Below, in pieces: positions 44,872 through 57,620 of a stretch of DNA of 64,000 bases. The notes beneath the pieces were generated by a model, which worked only from the letters and a program-made list of their open reading frames with translations, did no database searches and was not told where the DNA came from. The stretch lies in the NCBI RefSeq assembly GCF_003073045.1, contig NC_037599.1, forward strand, positions 22,448,555 to 22,512,554. The letters are read 5' to 3'. This DNA comes from Pomacea canaliculata (lineage: Eukaryota > Mollusca > Gastropoda > Architaenioglossa > Ampullariidae). Position 1 is the first letter of the stretch; the number at the start of each line of letters is the position of its first letter. The position numbers were made by a program, and so were the translations under genes.

Positions 44872-46089
44872 TTAAAGTCTTAACGAGCGCATAAAAAATA
44901 TTGATAACTTCGATGAAGAATAAATTGTTGTAAAATATTCGAATTCTACAATGTCTTCCCCGGGCTCAGCAGTCAGTTTCAACTATTTTTGGGTTTGCAT
45001 CTTTAAATTGTGTGTATTATACAAAATTAAACCCTAAATTATTTCAGTTATTCCAATAAATATTCTGTTTTGCAGTTTTACTATGCTCACCCAATCTCAC
45101 GAAAAACCGACAGCAGACTGAGCCAACAAGGAGGCCTAGTAATCTTAGGTTTTATGACATTTTAGGAATACTTGTGTATACTATACCGAAAGTGAAAAAA
45201 TACCTCTTTACACAGGTGAAATAAATTATCTACTCGTGAAATATTTACACGCACATCATGTACATCTAATCACACACAGTCCAGGGTTCTCACACACATA
45301 CGTATTTGTTCTATCACAGATTTAATGTTTTCTGGAATATCAGTTTCGTATTATGGATTTTTCATTTCTTGGAATGCCGTCTTTAGAGAGACAATTGAGT
45401 CACGCATGCGCATTTTGTAAACAGGAAATGCGTTTTACATTCGCGCAAGTGAATATGCGATAGCTGAATTGGAACCTTTGAACTTTCGAACCGGAGAAAG
45501 TCGTCGTTTGATTTCAGAGTATTTCATTCTCGGATAAAGTCAATAATCTTATTTCTCTAACTCAAACAGGAAATAGAACTGTTCTTCCCCACCTTCACGA
45601 CAAAAACAACCACACAGGTGCTCAAAGTGAAAGAACTACAGTTGCACAGAACCGACACAACAGCAAATCTTCTACTACTACAGACGACAAGTCTGAGATG
45701 AGGACCACAGTTTTCAACAAGACAACCAGACACCTCGATTGACCAGTTTGCGGTGATAAGCTGTAGTTGGAGACCTCTCACTGACTGAAATAACAAATAC
45801 GTGTTTGTGATAAACAGGCAGCATCAAAACGAACTCTTCAAATCAGCCAGAGCTTAGCTCTGATAAAGATTTCTTTGTTGATTGAAGTCCTCCACTTTCA
45901 CTTGTTATCTTGTTACCCGACAGGCAGGAAAATGAATTCTTTCTTCTGACACGAGTTATTGTTGTATGAACAATACATATATATATATATATATGACATA
46001 TATCCACACAGGTCCACTGAATTCAAAGTCCTGAAAAGTCCGCCTCTTTTCTGCAACACCACCACATTCTTGATGCTGGTACCTCCCAT

Positions 46090-49000
46090 TTAGGGGGTTT
46101 CTGTGCGGAATTGGGACCTGGAGGGAACTTCAGAAGCTCTTCTTTGCCGTGAAGTCCTCGACTGCGGTTCTCGTCCACGGTTGCTGGTGGCCGAAGGGTA
46201 GTGTCTCAGTGGGGAACTCTTGGCTCGCTGTCGCTCCGATCGTCCTGCACCGTTGCTGGGAGTCGAAGTGGTTGTCGTGGAAGATGCTGGAGCCTCGAAT
46301 AAAGTCTGAGTGGTGGTGGTGGTGCTGCCGCTGCTGGAGGTGTGGGCCAGCAGTGGGTGTCGGGAGCCGTTGGCTAAGGCTTTTCTCGCTCTCTCGCTGA
46401 GCATTGTGTTCTCCATCACCACCTTGCCGTCCTCGTCAAGGCTCGGCACCACACCATACCGCCGGTACAGGTCCCACCGTGTCCGCTCTCGGTCCGTCAT
46501 ACCTGATTGGATTACAGGAACATCATCCATGAACGCATGTACACAGCTGTACATAATACACAATGCAAACTAGCACACACTATATATATTTATCAGTCAG
46601 TTACATATTACACAACTCAATCAATCACACTATGATGTGTATATATACAGTATCTTCCTTGCCCCATCTTTCTCTTCACTCTCTTTGTGGGTGGGCGCGC
46701 GCGTGTATATGTGTGTGTGAGAGAGATGGGTGGGTGGGGTGCGACCTCTTAACACAATCCGCCCAACCTATCCATTAATGCAGTTTCGCTTGACTCTTTA
46801 CGAAATATTAGAAACCATCAGTTTATAATTTCAACAAGTTTTTAGATATATCTCCAGCATTTCTAAGAACAGGTATTTGCGTGAAGCTGATTTATTGGAT
46901 AAGGAACAAGAAAATCTCTAGCGAAATATTTTATTTTCTGCTCCATGAAGCGTGTCAAGGGCTTAGGGTACCGAGGCGAGGGGAAATAGTTGGTCGAGGA
47001 ACTATAAACACGTGGTAGTCGCATTACGATCAAATTACATCCGGGTGCTGGTTGATTGTTTCGGTTAATGAAGCGTGTGGAAACGCCCGTGCCACTGATA
47101 ATGAGTGTGGTTTATTATGACAACACAAGCTGACACGTTGGAGACTGGCAGGTACAAAAGAACACATGGTGTACTCTTAAAAACATTCAACCACGTGTAA
47201 AAATGTACACACGAACGAAAGCACATAGGAACACTCAGGTATGCACATGCAGCAAACATGCGTGAACGTGTTGGTAAACAAATCACCTGTGGCAACGCCT
47301 ATTGGAGGTTTTCAGTTGGAAGGCTTACCCTTTCTAGTTGTTTTTCTTTTGTCAAAGACTAGCTCTGAAATTGTATCGGTCATAGACTACCTGCTGGATT
47401 ACTTATTGTCAACATAGCTTAGTGCCAGCGATGAAATCGTATAGACTCACAGAGTTACCTAATATACCCGTAATCGAGTGATAACAACACCAGGTATCAG
47501 TCAATGTCATCGAAATTGTTTTCTTCCTGCTTTGCTTTTGTGTCTACTCTGAAGTTTTAAATATTAGTGAATGAAATCTCTGTGGGATCCACACAAAGAG
47601 AACAGCATGCCCTAGACAAGAGAGAGAATGAAAGAGATATAAAGGTGAGGGAAGAGGGAGGGACTGATTAAATAGTGACACTTGTGAGAGGTATACATTT
47701 CGTACTTGAACTTTCTAGTTTGAAGTGATGACAGAGAGAGACTAAGACGAGTAAACAAAAAGTAAACAGGTAGACAAGAAGGAACTCGGTCTACCTTTGA
47801 GCGTCTGTCGCAGCATGCCCCAGCACAGCGCCGCCTGGCTGGTCCTTTTGTTGGCGGATGTTTCCAGGACATGCTGCTTGAGAATGCGCCAACCCCGCTT
47901 GGCATTCCCCACCGTTTGCAGATTGACCTCTTGGTGGCTGTTGCTGCCTCTGGGGGTCTCCTCCAACATGGAAGATTGCTTCCGGAGGCTGAGAAACTTG
48001 GTGGTGGAGGTCGTCAAGGACCGCACCTTGGCAGGACTGGGTGTTGGTGGTGGTGGTGGGGTGCCGTAGTCCGGGGACCCGAACAGCTGCACCATGGTCT
48101 GATGGAAGGTGTCGCTGGCGGAGAAGGAGGCAGACTGGCGTCGGCCAAAGGATTCCGACTTCCCTGCGATGCCCCGCACGTGCTCCTCGAACATGTCCCA
48201 CGCATGCGCGGTGAAGGAGGAGGTGGATGAAGGCGACTGAATCGGGCTTTGGCTGGTTATCTCCGGAGTAGTCTGCGAACCGCCTTCTTCGGAATTTTTC
48301 GTCGATAAGGAGATGCCGAGCTTGTCCACTCCTGGTCTCATTCCATTGTCACTTCCTCCACCATTCGCGTGCTGCGGGATTTCTGTTTTCCCGTCTTCCA
48401 CCATCGAGAGCGCTCGTCTTGGGAGTTGCTGCCCTTTTCGACTCCAGACCCCTTCATCTACGCTGCTGGTGAAAGGTCTGTTTCCATTTCTGTCTGCCCA
48501 TGTCCTTCTAGAACTCTCTAGTTCTCCTTCTGTGGCGTCCTCTGTCATCAGCCATGGCTGCTCCACTGTGCTGAGCTTTCGCGACATGATTCGGCTGAGT
48601 TGGGGATTGGAGATGCTCTTCGGGGACGACATTGGCACGTGGTTCGTCTGCGATGACGAGGGCTCAGGTTGGAGAGAAAGAGGTTTCACATTTTTCTTCG
48701 ACAGTGCCAGACGGCTAGTCTGCAAGGCCGATGCCACAGGTTGGTTACGAACTTCTGTGCTGGCCATAAGGATGCCGGTTCTACAGTCTATGTAAGGTGC
48801 CGCTGTTGCTGACGACTGACGGAAAATAAAAAAAAAAAATGCAAACATGTTAAAATGTAAATCAGCGATAAATTTTCTTATTCCTAATATTAAAATGCCA
48901 CCCAGTGGTGAGAGCCTTAAGTGCCAGCATTTTCTTCCTATCATTCATTTTTGCATTTATTTGTTCTTTCTTCCTTTCATTTCATCTGACAAGAATTTTG

Positions 49001-52000
49001 TAGGACATGGGATTCTTATTGATAAACTGATAACATTTCTTGCCATTGATACACCATTAGAAAACACTCCCTTCTGTCCCTAACACTGTCACAGAGGAAT
49101 ACTGTTTTTTGGAAAAGCAGTAACAACAGAAAACCGTTAATGGCAGCAAGAAACTCGCTGCACTTTTGTATTCTCTGTGAGAAAATCACGATATTTCATG
49201 TCCAAGCTGACGGAAATTGATTTCGGGCATCAACCGTTAATGATCGATTTTCTCTCACAAAGGTGTGAAAAGATTGTATGAAAGACTCCCTCATTGGTGG
49301 TTATTATTATTATAGCTAATTAGCATCAAACCAGGTAAGTGAGTAAACTGTAAGTAGAGAGATAAAAAGTGTGAGGGAAAGAGAAGAAACGAGAGAAGCT
49401 ACCTCGACATTGAAGTATTCGACCTCCTTCTTGCCAGTGGTGTTCTCCGCCGACCAAATTGTCCAAGAGTCGTCTGCTCGTGTGTCTGTGTCGCACTGAA
49501 CGTAGAGCAGAATGTCTGTCGAATTAAAAAAAAAATTTCGTGGCAGACAGGATCAGACTTTGCACACTGTCTCTTTTTACATTTTCCCCCGGCACGACGC
49601 TCAGTTCGCTGCTGTTTAGAACAACTCTGAAAGCAGGCCAGAAGCCAGCGCACGAATAATAATAATCCGATTGTCCGTAACTGCAAGAAGCAGACGACAG
49701 ACGCATGCGCACTGCGGCAGCTGGCCGGTCCACTTTGTTGTCGCCGCATTTCTGGCTGTCGGTGCGGTGGCGGTGGTGGTGATGGGTGGGTGGGAGCTGT
49801 GGAAGTGTGGAGGGTAACACTGGGTGGAAGAGAGAAAGGGAGAAGTTACGTTGACTGGGGTCAGGGAAGGGGTGAGTTCAGTTTGGGGTGGGGGCGGGGA
49901 AAAGTGCGAAAGGATCTGAGGCTTGCCGCACAATTCGCTCAATCATCTGATCACGAACTTGTATTACTGGACTGCTAGCATAGGATTTTTTTTCCAGTTA
50001 ACTACTAAAACGAGGCACGAGACTACAAAACTTCCGGTTTAGTCGCATTCATTGTTTAGGCTCGCCGAGACTAACAGCGGAGAACTTCGCAAGAGCTAAG
50101 CGTTGGTCTTGGCAGACAGACAGCAGTCCACGTATACACATCCATGATCTGATCAAGAACTCACAAACAGGGGAAGATGTATCGAAAGGCAGTTGACACA
50201 GCTTCTCATTCGCACCTGCCATTACCTGGTCAGTCGCATATTCCACATGCTCCTATACTAAAATAAAAATCACCCAAATTCACTCCCACTCCTCCGCACC
50301 ATTCTCCTCCTCGTGCCCCCAACAAAATTCCATTAAACATTTCAGGCGTGAAGGACAGTGAGAACATCAGACGCGCATCCATTAAAAGATTTAAGTGGTC
50401 CATTTGCACAGAAACAGAATACCAATAATTCATCAACACTACCAATCCTAACCAACTTCGTGAAAAACTCTCCAACACGAGCTTCCTGACAAAACACTCA
50501 TTGATCAACTAGATTCTAACAAAAACATGTTTGGATTCAGCATATACAGTGTGCTGAGCATGGTGCAATAAATACATTTAATTAAGTGGAATAAATTTCA
50601 TAAAAGGGGGGCTGCCAATGAAAACAGTAAAGCAAACAGGGCATTCCTTTTCAAAACGGAATCGCCCCAAGTCTTCTTCCCGTGTTTTGGTTTCAATGAC
50701 ATCGTACTCGCTTTCACACAGAGGTCCGAGCACGTAGAGCAAAGAAAGAAGGGAAAGATTTGAGAAGAAAAGAACCGGCGCCTTTGAAGGCACTCATGAT
50801 GCAAATTAAAGGTGGTACACTCCAGGCGACCCGTTTTCTTATTAAAGGCCACTTCCACCCTGACGGTCCTGATTGCTTGAGTGCCAATCCTCCTCGACAG
50901 TCATAGCACGTGCTGTCGACCTGTGCAGTAAATGTTTTTGAAATTCTCAGGACTATTGACAGTGCATGGCAGTTGCTCACATCCTCAAACACATAATGCA
51001 CCCGGGATTATTATTGTGACGAGGACGTGTGTAAGCAACACCTTGAAGCTCAGATTCTGGTTTCCTTCTCAGAAAATGCGGATTCATTTGTTTTGGGTGG
51101 AGTTAGGGGTGGGGAAGTATGTCTTGTTTTGTCTTTCAGCAAGAGACTACACCAATAGATATCAGGTTCCAAATTCTATCTTCTAAAACAGTGGTAGACA
51201 GAAAGAGACCGCTCAGGATTGTCTTGAAAATGTAGTTTTGGTTTCTTGCCAGCAGACTTGATTTTTGTTTGTCCCTTTCCCTCTCAACCCATCTCCACTC
51301 ACCCTGTTGCTATTGCCAGCTCAAATAGTTCTGATTCGTTTCTGATTTCTTTTCTTCTCAGAATCAGGTTAGCCTTCATGACCGGAGTGTGTCATCCAAG
51401 CACTGCACCCGCGGTAAACTAGAAAAGAAAAAGAAAAATGAGCTGTCCCTTTTACCCGTAACCTGACTTAGTAAAGGGTTACGTGTCACGCAAAGTTGAA
51501 AGGTCAGTACAACGTATGTCTTCCTCGGAGACACTGAACCGGCCGCCAAGACACCTGACAACGCTCGTTGAATTAAAGATAGAGATAATCGAGGAAGTTT
51601 TCAAAGCTTATTTATATGAAGAATATAGCATATCTCCATCCAACACCACACAAACATGAAAGAAAACATGCTTATAAGGATTGAGACAAATAAATGAATT
51701 ATTAGGATTCAGCGCAGTCCATGAAGATGGAAAAGGATTTATTGACACATAATGTAATTTGATGAAACAAAGTAAGTGGAAGGCGGGCAACAAATAATGA
51801 ATGAAGAAGGAAGATTAGGAGTGAGGCGGGGAGAGGGAAAATAGAGGGAGAGAGAGATCGAGAACGTGGATAAAAAAATGTTCTGTTGTTCGCATCGGTC
51901 AGGGACTTAGCAGAGTGGAAGCCTGGCAAGCAGCTGAATAGCATCAGAATGGCTGGTTGCACACAAGAACGGAATGAACTAAGATTTGTGTAAATAAACC

Positions 52001-52905
52001 TAGAAAACCCCAAACAAAAACAAACAAAGCCAAACAGACCAAACCATTATATCTCCTTCATCAGATGCAGTGTTTACTGCACGTGCAGCCGCGAGGGGCA
52101 CTTGGTACGGTGGAGCAGGAACTGTGGTTTCCAATAAATAAACTCAGTCCATGTTTCCACTCAGTCTGACATCACAAAGAGTGAGTGCTCAGGCCCTCAG
52201 AAGCGATCAGATCCTCCTTCCACGTTCCTTGCTAGAGGAACCTAACAAGACAGGCAATGTTGTATGTGATTGTCGTGTACAAAGTTGTATGTGACTGTCG
52301 TGTACACATAGTCACATATTCGATAGCATGCCTTCATTAAAGATTGTTCTTAATCAAGCAAAGTGTCGAAGCGCCAAGTCCCATTCTATTAACAAAATGT
52401 TTTGGAAGACACGTTTGGACTTTGCTCAGAAAGTTGTTCAATGTCCCGAACGTTCACCCCAGAACTGTTTGTGTCCTGTGACCTCCACACACACACACCT
52501 TTGTCAAACTTCATCAAACCTTCGATATTTTCCGGTTCAGAAAGTCCTCAATGAATTCTTCAAAGGACGTATTGAACCGGACTGAAAGAACTTGGACTTC
52601 TGCTATGAAGATTCTGCAAAACAAAAGACAGGTTTGATGTTAGGGTTGAACTCATCGGCCTGAACTGATCTTTCCCGCTCATAATCAGATTCATCTGAAG
52701 GTCTGCTTCTAGGAAATTGCATTGTGCCGTCTTGTTTATATTCATTCTCCCGTGGACATTTCTCATTGGGAGTCAGCTGTGTGGCTGTATTCCCCTTGGT
52801 GGTGTTTTTGTGGGGGGTTTTCTGATATTTTATTGACACAAGTACAATTGTACAACCGCAAAGACTGCAGAGGAATTCATACATAATAATATTATATACG
52901 TGCGT

Positions 52906-52938
<33 letters not shown>

Positions 52939-55149
52939 AGATGTTCATCTGAGTAAATGAGGATAAATACAAATATAAAGCAGGAGAGAAACAAATCAGG
53001 TGGGCAGGTGGGCAGGTGGGCAGGTGGGCAGGTGGACACTAGCAGACGTGCAGTACGGGGACACCCACCTCATCCTCGTTAACTGCCGAAACTGATAGCT
53101 GGCCGGATCGATGTTCAGTGTACGGCGACTGAGAGAATGTTTAATGCAACACATCGATCCAGCCTCCTCATCTGGAAACGAACTCCCTTCTCTACAAGCT
53201 CACCTTGTCCTTGATGGCTTGTTACACGGATAAGTCTAATAATCTACAACATCGATCTGTTGCTCTCTCTCTCTCCTTTCATGATGTGAGCACTGCACGC
53301 CTTGTTCATTCTCTGCACTTTGCGTGTCGGCTACACTCTTTTGATGTTAATTTTATGCCTTAATTAAGGCCCCTGATCAGATATAAGCCGCTAACACAGG
53401 TAGGGTGATGTTTGTATCCCGTACTGAGTAACAACAACATGCACGCATGTGCACATACACATACCCGTGTGTAGACATATTCATGTCTTTTAATATGTAA
53501 GTACTTTCAAGTTATGTATGTGTGTTTTCTGAGAGAACGAGAGAAAAGTGAGATATGGAAGAGGATGAAAGTTACGAACCCTGATGTCTACATGCCACTC
53601 ACCTGTGCTCCTGTTCACTAGCGAAACAGTCACATCTGCTGTTTATTTACAATACCAAGATCTTTGGTCATCTGTCCAGAAAATTGTCGTATTTGGAATG
53701 ATTTGGAAGAAATATTACACGTGTCTCGATAATCATACTTGGTAGTATTGAAGGTCACAAACAAGTCCCTGTCTTACTTGATTATCTGGGACTTTAAGAG
53801 ACACAAATACATTCAAGCGGACTTAGCCAAGACCATTATAAACACAATAGAAGGTGAGCAGCTGTCACTCCTCGACCACACTTGATGTAAGCCACTGTGG
53901 GGAGAGTCGAATCACAGGTCCTCAAAGCGACAGAAATACCGAAGTAGCTTAGGGGACCTGCGACTGTTCCTCCGCAAGTTTCGTGTGGAACTCGACGAAC
54001 ATTCTAGTGTTGCTAAACACAGTCACACTACACAGTCATCACTCCTTCTCTGATCATCATTGTCTACGGAAGGTAGAAGCCGATGTAGGCGCTGGTCCTT
54101 CAGCTGTTTGCAAACCATTATGGATATCTTGAGCAAAGAGAGTGGCCTCCTCTTGACGACATAAATAGGACATGGAGTTTTATTTGTGTTTATTTTTGTA
54201 ATTTATCATTCATGACTGGTATTCATGTAGAAGAGACTATTGGCTTGGTAAAGCAGACCTACTGTGACCATCTGGCAAGCGAGCTTTGTTTTTATGTTCA
54301 TTATACCATTATAGCTACAGGTCCGCAAGAGAACAAAACGACTGAGGGGATGGTGGGCTACCTGTCGGTGGTGTGGTGGTGGTGGTGGTGGTGGTGGTGG
54401 TGGTGGTGGTGGTGGTGGTAAATACTTTCGAAATCTGCGAACATTTTAATAAATTTTACAAAATTTTACAAAATTTTCTCAAAGGCCAGCCAGATGCTTG
54501 AAAACCGCGCTGACAGTCAACCATCTTGTGACTTTGTGGAAGCGGGAGTGTTCCAACTCAGCCTTCTGATCGCAATGGCGACACACGCAACTGACGGCGC
54601 TAAAACCGTTCAGATCAACTGTTACATTAATGTCGAAACGATAGCCTACGCGTGAATGGAGGCGGAATGAATCATAATCGGCCTTGCGGCAAACAGGTCT
54701 GTACTCGTCATCTTACAGGTGTGCGGCCGCCCTCCCAACAAAATAACCCTTCAGTTTGCTGTCGTTGCCTCTCACCGTACCCAACACCTATGTACCGGGT
54801 AAGAAAAAAGTTCTTGAGTATAATTCACCTGCATTGGCGGCGAAAGTAATGACCTCCACCTCACTCGACTCAGAATGGGCGCCGTCGACATTCAAGCTGT
54901 CTTCCCCACCCAACCCCTGCACCTCTCCACCCTGTGCATTGACTTCTGTCAGCTTAGTTCGTCAACAGCTTGAACAATAACCGTTAAACATGGCGTGGCT
55001 GCAGGTAGAAGTGCACTAGGGAAGATGGCCGAGCAGCCAGGAGATTGGGTTACACTCACTTGACCTGGTCCACCCGTGATGATCCTGAGACGATGAGGTG
55101 ATGAAGCTGATGCCAGCTGAATGTAACAGAATTCTCTGTCCATCACATA
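46090..55149 (-). CDS. Unrecognised Ser/Thr-rich protein, five 3' exons
   Basis: Exons, in order: 55060-55149, 53069-53128, 49403-49495, 47795-48815, 46090-46502. All have AG and GT borders with matching phases, for 558 codons plus stop; the 5' end is not seen and may lie beyond 55.2 kb. The first three exons encode YVMDREFCYIQLASASSPHR, SPYTEHRSGQLSVSAVNEDE and CDTDTRADDSWTIWSAENT. The 1-kb exon is low-complexity and Ser-rich (many SPxS, RRxS sites and a PPPPPTPSPAK run), as in disordered scaffold proteins. A folded-looking segment spans the last junction: GWRILKQHVLETSANKRTSQ, LCWGMLRQTLKG and then MTDRERTRWDLYRRYGVVPS. The tail is Ser/Arg-rich. No signal peptide or membrane segment is seen in these exons. 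I do not recognise the family. Confidence 0.75.
49951..50050. repeat. Third copy of the unknown dispersed repeat
   Basis: TCACGAACTTGTATTACTGG followed by ACTACTAAAACGAGGC and CTTCCGGTTTAG, matching 43571-43727 in the same order and orientation. It lies in an intron of the 46-55 kb gene. Confidence 0.6.
52258..52312. repeat. 25-bp direct duplication
   Basis: GTTGTATGTGATTGTCGTGT and GTTGTATGTGACTGTCGTGT occur back to back with one difference, each followed by ACA. A simple tandem duplication in an intron. Confidence 0.65.
52903..52932. repeat. (GA)n microsatellite
   Basis: An uninterrupted GA tract of about 15 units, followed by GGGAGGGAGA. It lies in an intron. Confidence 0.9.
52997..53035 (+). 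repeat. CAGGTGGG octamer repeat with G-quadruplex motif
   Basis: CAGGTGGG is repeated about five times. GGG runs at 53002, 53010, 53018 and 53026, each 5 bp apart, fit the canonical G4 pattern on the + strand. It lies about 34 bp beyond the donor of the exon at 53069-53128 of the - strand gene, so the transcript carries the C-rich strand. Confidence 0.8.
54371..54419 (+). repeat. (TGG)n microsatellite
   Basis: About 16 uninterrupted TGG units, in an intron of the 46-55 kb gene. The Trp run in one frame is an artefact. Confidence 0.92.
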
Positions 55150-56800
55150 CTGTCGATTATATATCAAAGACAACAAATTTAGAGTGACACCATGCATCAC
55201 GTCGTCTTATCTCCAAGTCATCATCACATTCTCCTCGGCCGGTTTTTCAGAGGAAATATAAGAGAGAGAGAGCAGAACACGAGAAACTCTTAGCGGCAGG
55301 GTCTCCCGACAGCTCGAGTTACTCAACGGTGGGTCGAGTTGTCAACCGTTGAATGCTGCCGCACACCCTTGTTGTTCTTGATCACAACGCTTTTGTCAGC
55401 CGAGAAAGCTGTAAATCAGTTTTGTCTGACAGACTTTGCCCACAAAAGAGTTTCTGGCAAAGTAAAAAAAGGAAGGAAGGCTCGGGAGTTGTTGACACCA
55501 ACAACAAAACATGTGTTGACGCCTTTCTCACCTTCATGGTTCACAGACAATCATTGCATTCGATCTTTGTCGAGTTGCGTGTCATCCTCCGGTCGAAAAT
55601 CGAAAACAAATCGACAGAGAGTCCTGCCTACAGAAAGCAACCTGATCCGTGATATGGTAGCGGGTGGTGTTTGGGACAGGTGGGAGACAAAGTGAATGTG
55701 GTATACTCAAAGATAGAGACTCCAGACAGAGTAAAAAAAACCTCGAACATATTGATGAACGTATTTATAAGAGTATTATGTAAATCATAAGTCAAATCTC
55801 TTTGAGTTAGCTCTACATGTTTAATTTGTAGACTACATTTAACAGATTCCTATTGTTGCAAATGATTTCTTTAAGGAACGTAAGCAACAAACAAACAAGC
55901 CAATAAAATAATAAAGTAAACAAAGAGATAAACGCAAAGTCATTCTCGATGAAGCAAGGAAGATTATCAAGGAAACAGCTTTTAGCTATCAATATTTGAT
56001 GATGCGATAACCTTATAAGTAAAATAATACCAAACCATTATCGGATCATTGGTGCATGTAACAAAAGTTTCTGATCCATTACTTAATTATTTCTAAGGTG
56101 ATCATACATTCTATAGAGGAATCAATTACCCCGACATGAATATGCAACAATAAAAAGTTGTTTGTCCATTCAATAAGTGATGAGATTTTGTTGAGTTTGA
56201 AAGGAAAAAAGTCCTTCCACCGGATTTCCCACTGTGTGTATGTGGAAGTTAGGGGGAGGGAATCTATTATTGTTCAAGCAAAGTTTATTTCCTACCAGCC
56301 AGTAAGCGACGCCATCAATGTTATTTTTTCTTTCATGGAACTTAGCTTCCGTACTAAGAGTCAATCGGTGTAGTCTCTTACAGCTGCAAAGTATAAAGAA
56401 TTGAAGCTCTTAGTACGGATGAGGGAGGTAATCATGCAAATCGGACAAGGCAAGGGATGCAACTCATACCAAGCACAATCTGTCAAACGTAGTTACCTCC
56501 CTTACTCCACACAGTCGGGTAGACGCTAGCAATGCAAGAGGTGTGAGAGGGCATACAGATAAATACGTTTCCAATCAATAATAATAATAAACAATAACAA
56601 ACATGTGATTTCAATATTTGCATATTGTTTTTAGGAGTTCTGTTCTTTTTGGAGTTAACGAAGAAGGAATGCAGGACAGGGTTACAGCAATCAAACCGAG
56701 ATAGAACAAACTCACAGACAAGAGTGCATGTAGAATGTGACTGATGGCGCTGATCATGCATAGCTCAAAACAGACAGACTGATACATCTGTAATTTGTCT
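55150..56800. other. Unassigned stretch upstream of the last exon seen
   Basis: Could be intron or 5' flank of the 46-55 kb gene. It contains the inverted repeat at 56349-56418 and a possible tiny AGGGAGGTAA-ended element at about 56424-56503. I see no supported exon. Confidence 0.4.
56349..56503. repeat. Inverted repeat and possible small AGGGAGGTAA-ended element
   Basis: CCGTACTAAGAG (56349-56360) recurs in reverse complement at 56407-56418, with 46 bp between. Just after it, GAGGGAGGTAA and TTACCTCCCTTA enclose about 60 bp. Similar TACCTCCCTT motifs occur near 43308, 58820 and 63786. Confidence 0.45.
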
Positions 56801-56849
56801 AAGGTTATGTCTACAGTTACGATGAATCCGAGATTTCGACTGACAACAT

Positions 56850-57620
56850 GAAGGTGATGTTGGTGTCATCCACCTTGACATACTTCCGAGGACTGATGAA
56901 CGATGATGGATTTCTTCGCCTCAAGCGGAAGAGGGCGTCCGTTTTATCATCGTTCAGTTTAAGTTTGTTTTTCAATCTTTAGCTTCACTAAACAGGCTTC
57001 CGTGGTATTGATAGCAGTGTGGAGCATTGCAACTGTGTGTCATCAGCATATGATTGATGAGAAACCTAATGATATGCATGATGAAAGTGGTTTTGCCAAG
57101 TACTGAGCCTTGAGGGACCTCACAAGAAAGGGAAGCAGGGCGGGATGTTTGACAGTCTGGGTCCTATCAGTTAGGTAGGAGTTGAACCATGCTAGTGCGG
57201 GTCCAGAAATTCCGTAGAGGATGCGAAGTCTTTGAAGGAGCAGAGAGTGGTCGAACGTGGCAGACAGGTCAAGCAGACTTAAGACACAAGCATCACCACC
57301 GTCAGGCGCAGATAACTTGTCCGAGGTTACTCTGAAGAGAGTAGTTTCAGTACTGTGAAGTGGTTTGTATGCCGACTGAGCCTGATGGATGGGATGGTGG
57401 TCTTGTAAGTAATCCCAGAGCTGTGTCAAAACGACTTTCTCCAGTATATTACAGAGAGGAGGCAAGATTGAAAGTGGGAGAGTTGTTTACCACACTGATG
57501 TCCAATGGAGGCTTCTAACGAAAGGACCTCACCAGAGCGTTTTTAAAGAAAGATGGAGAAACATCTGTTGAAAAACAGACATGGAAAATATTTATGATAA
57601 CAAATAAAACATCAAAGCAT
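56850..57620 (-). mobile_element. LINE reverse transcriptase fragment, CR1/L2-like, decayed
   Basis: The - strand encodes LPPLCNILEKVVLTQLWDYL, then QSAYKPLHSTETTL, LLDLSATFDHSLLLQRL, YGISGPALAWFNSYLTDRTQ and, in a shifted frame, VPQGSVLG. These are the fingers and palm of a non-LTR reverse transcriptase of the CR1/L2 kind. The aspartate of the DLSATFD motif is still present; the YADD box region is scrambled by frame changes and stops. It is 5' and 3' truncated. Confidence 0.85.

Larger units (their letters stand above)
42084..46089. other. Intergenic stretch with simple repeats and an unknown dispersed repeat
   Basis: 3' flank of NADAR gene B and of the gene at 46090 (- strand). It holds (CA)n and (TA)n tracts (near 42640, 42870, 42990, 44330-44420, 45980), an unknown repeat at 43571-43727 and a doubtful small frame at 44683-44871. 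No other gene is recognised. Confidence 0.45.

Noticed and set aside
48313-48795. 160-codon + strand frame
   Set aside because: It is the complement of the 1-kb Ser-rich exon on the - strand, which has matching splice phases.
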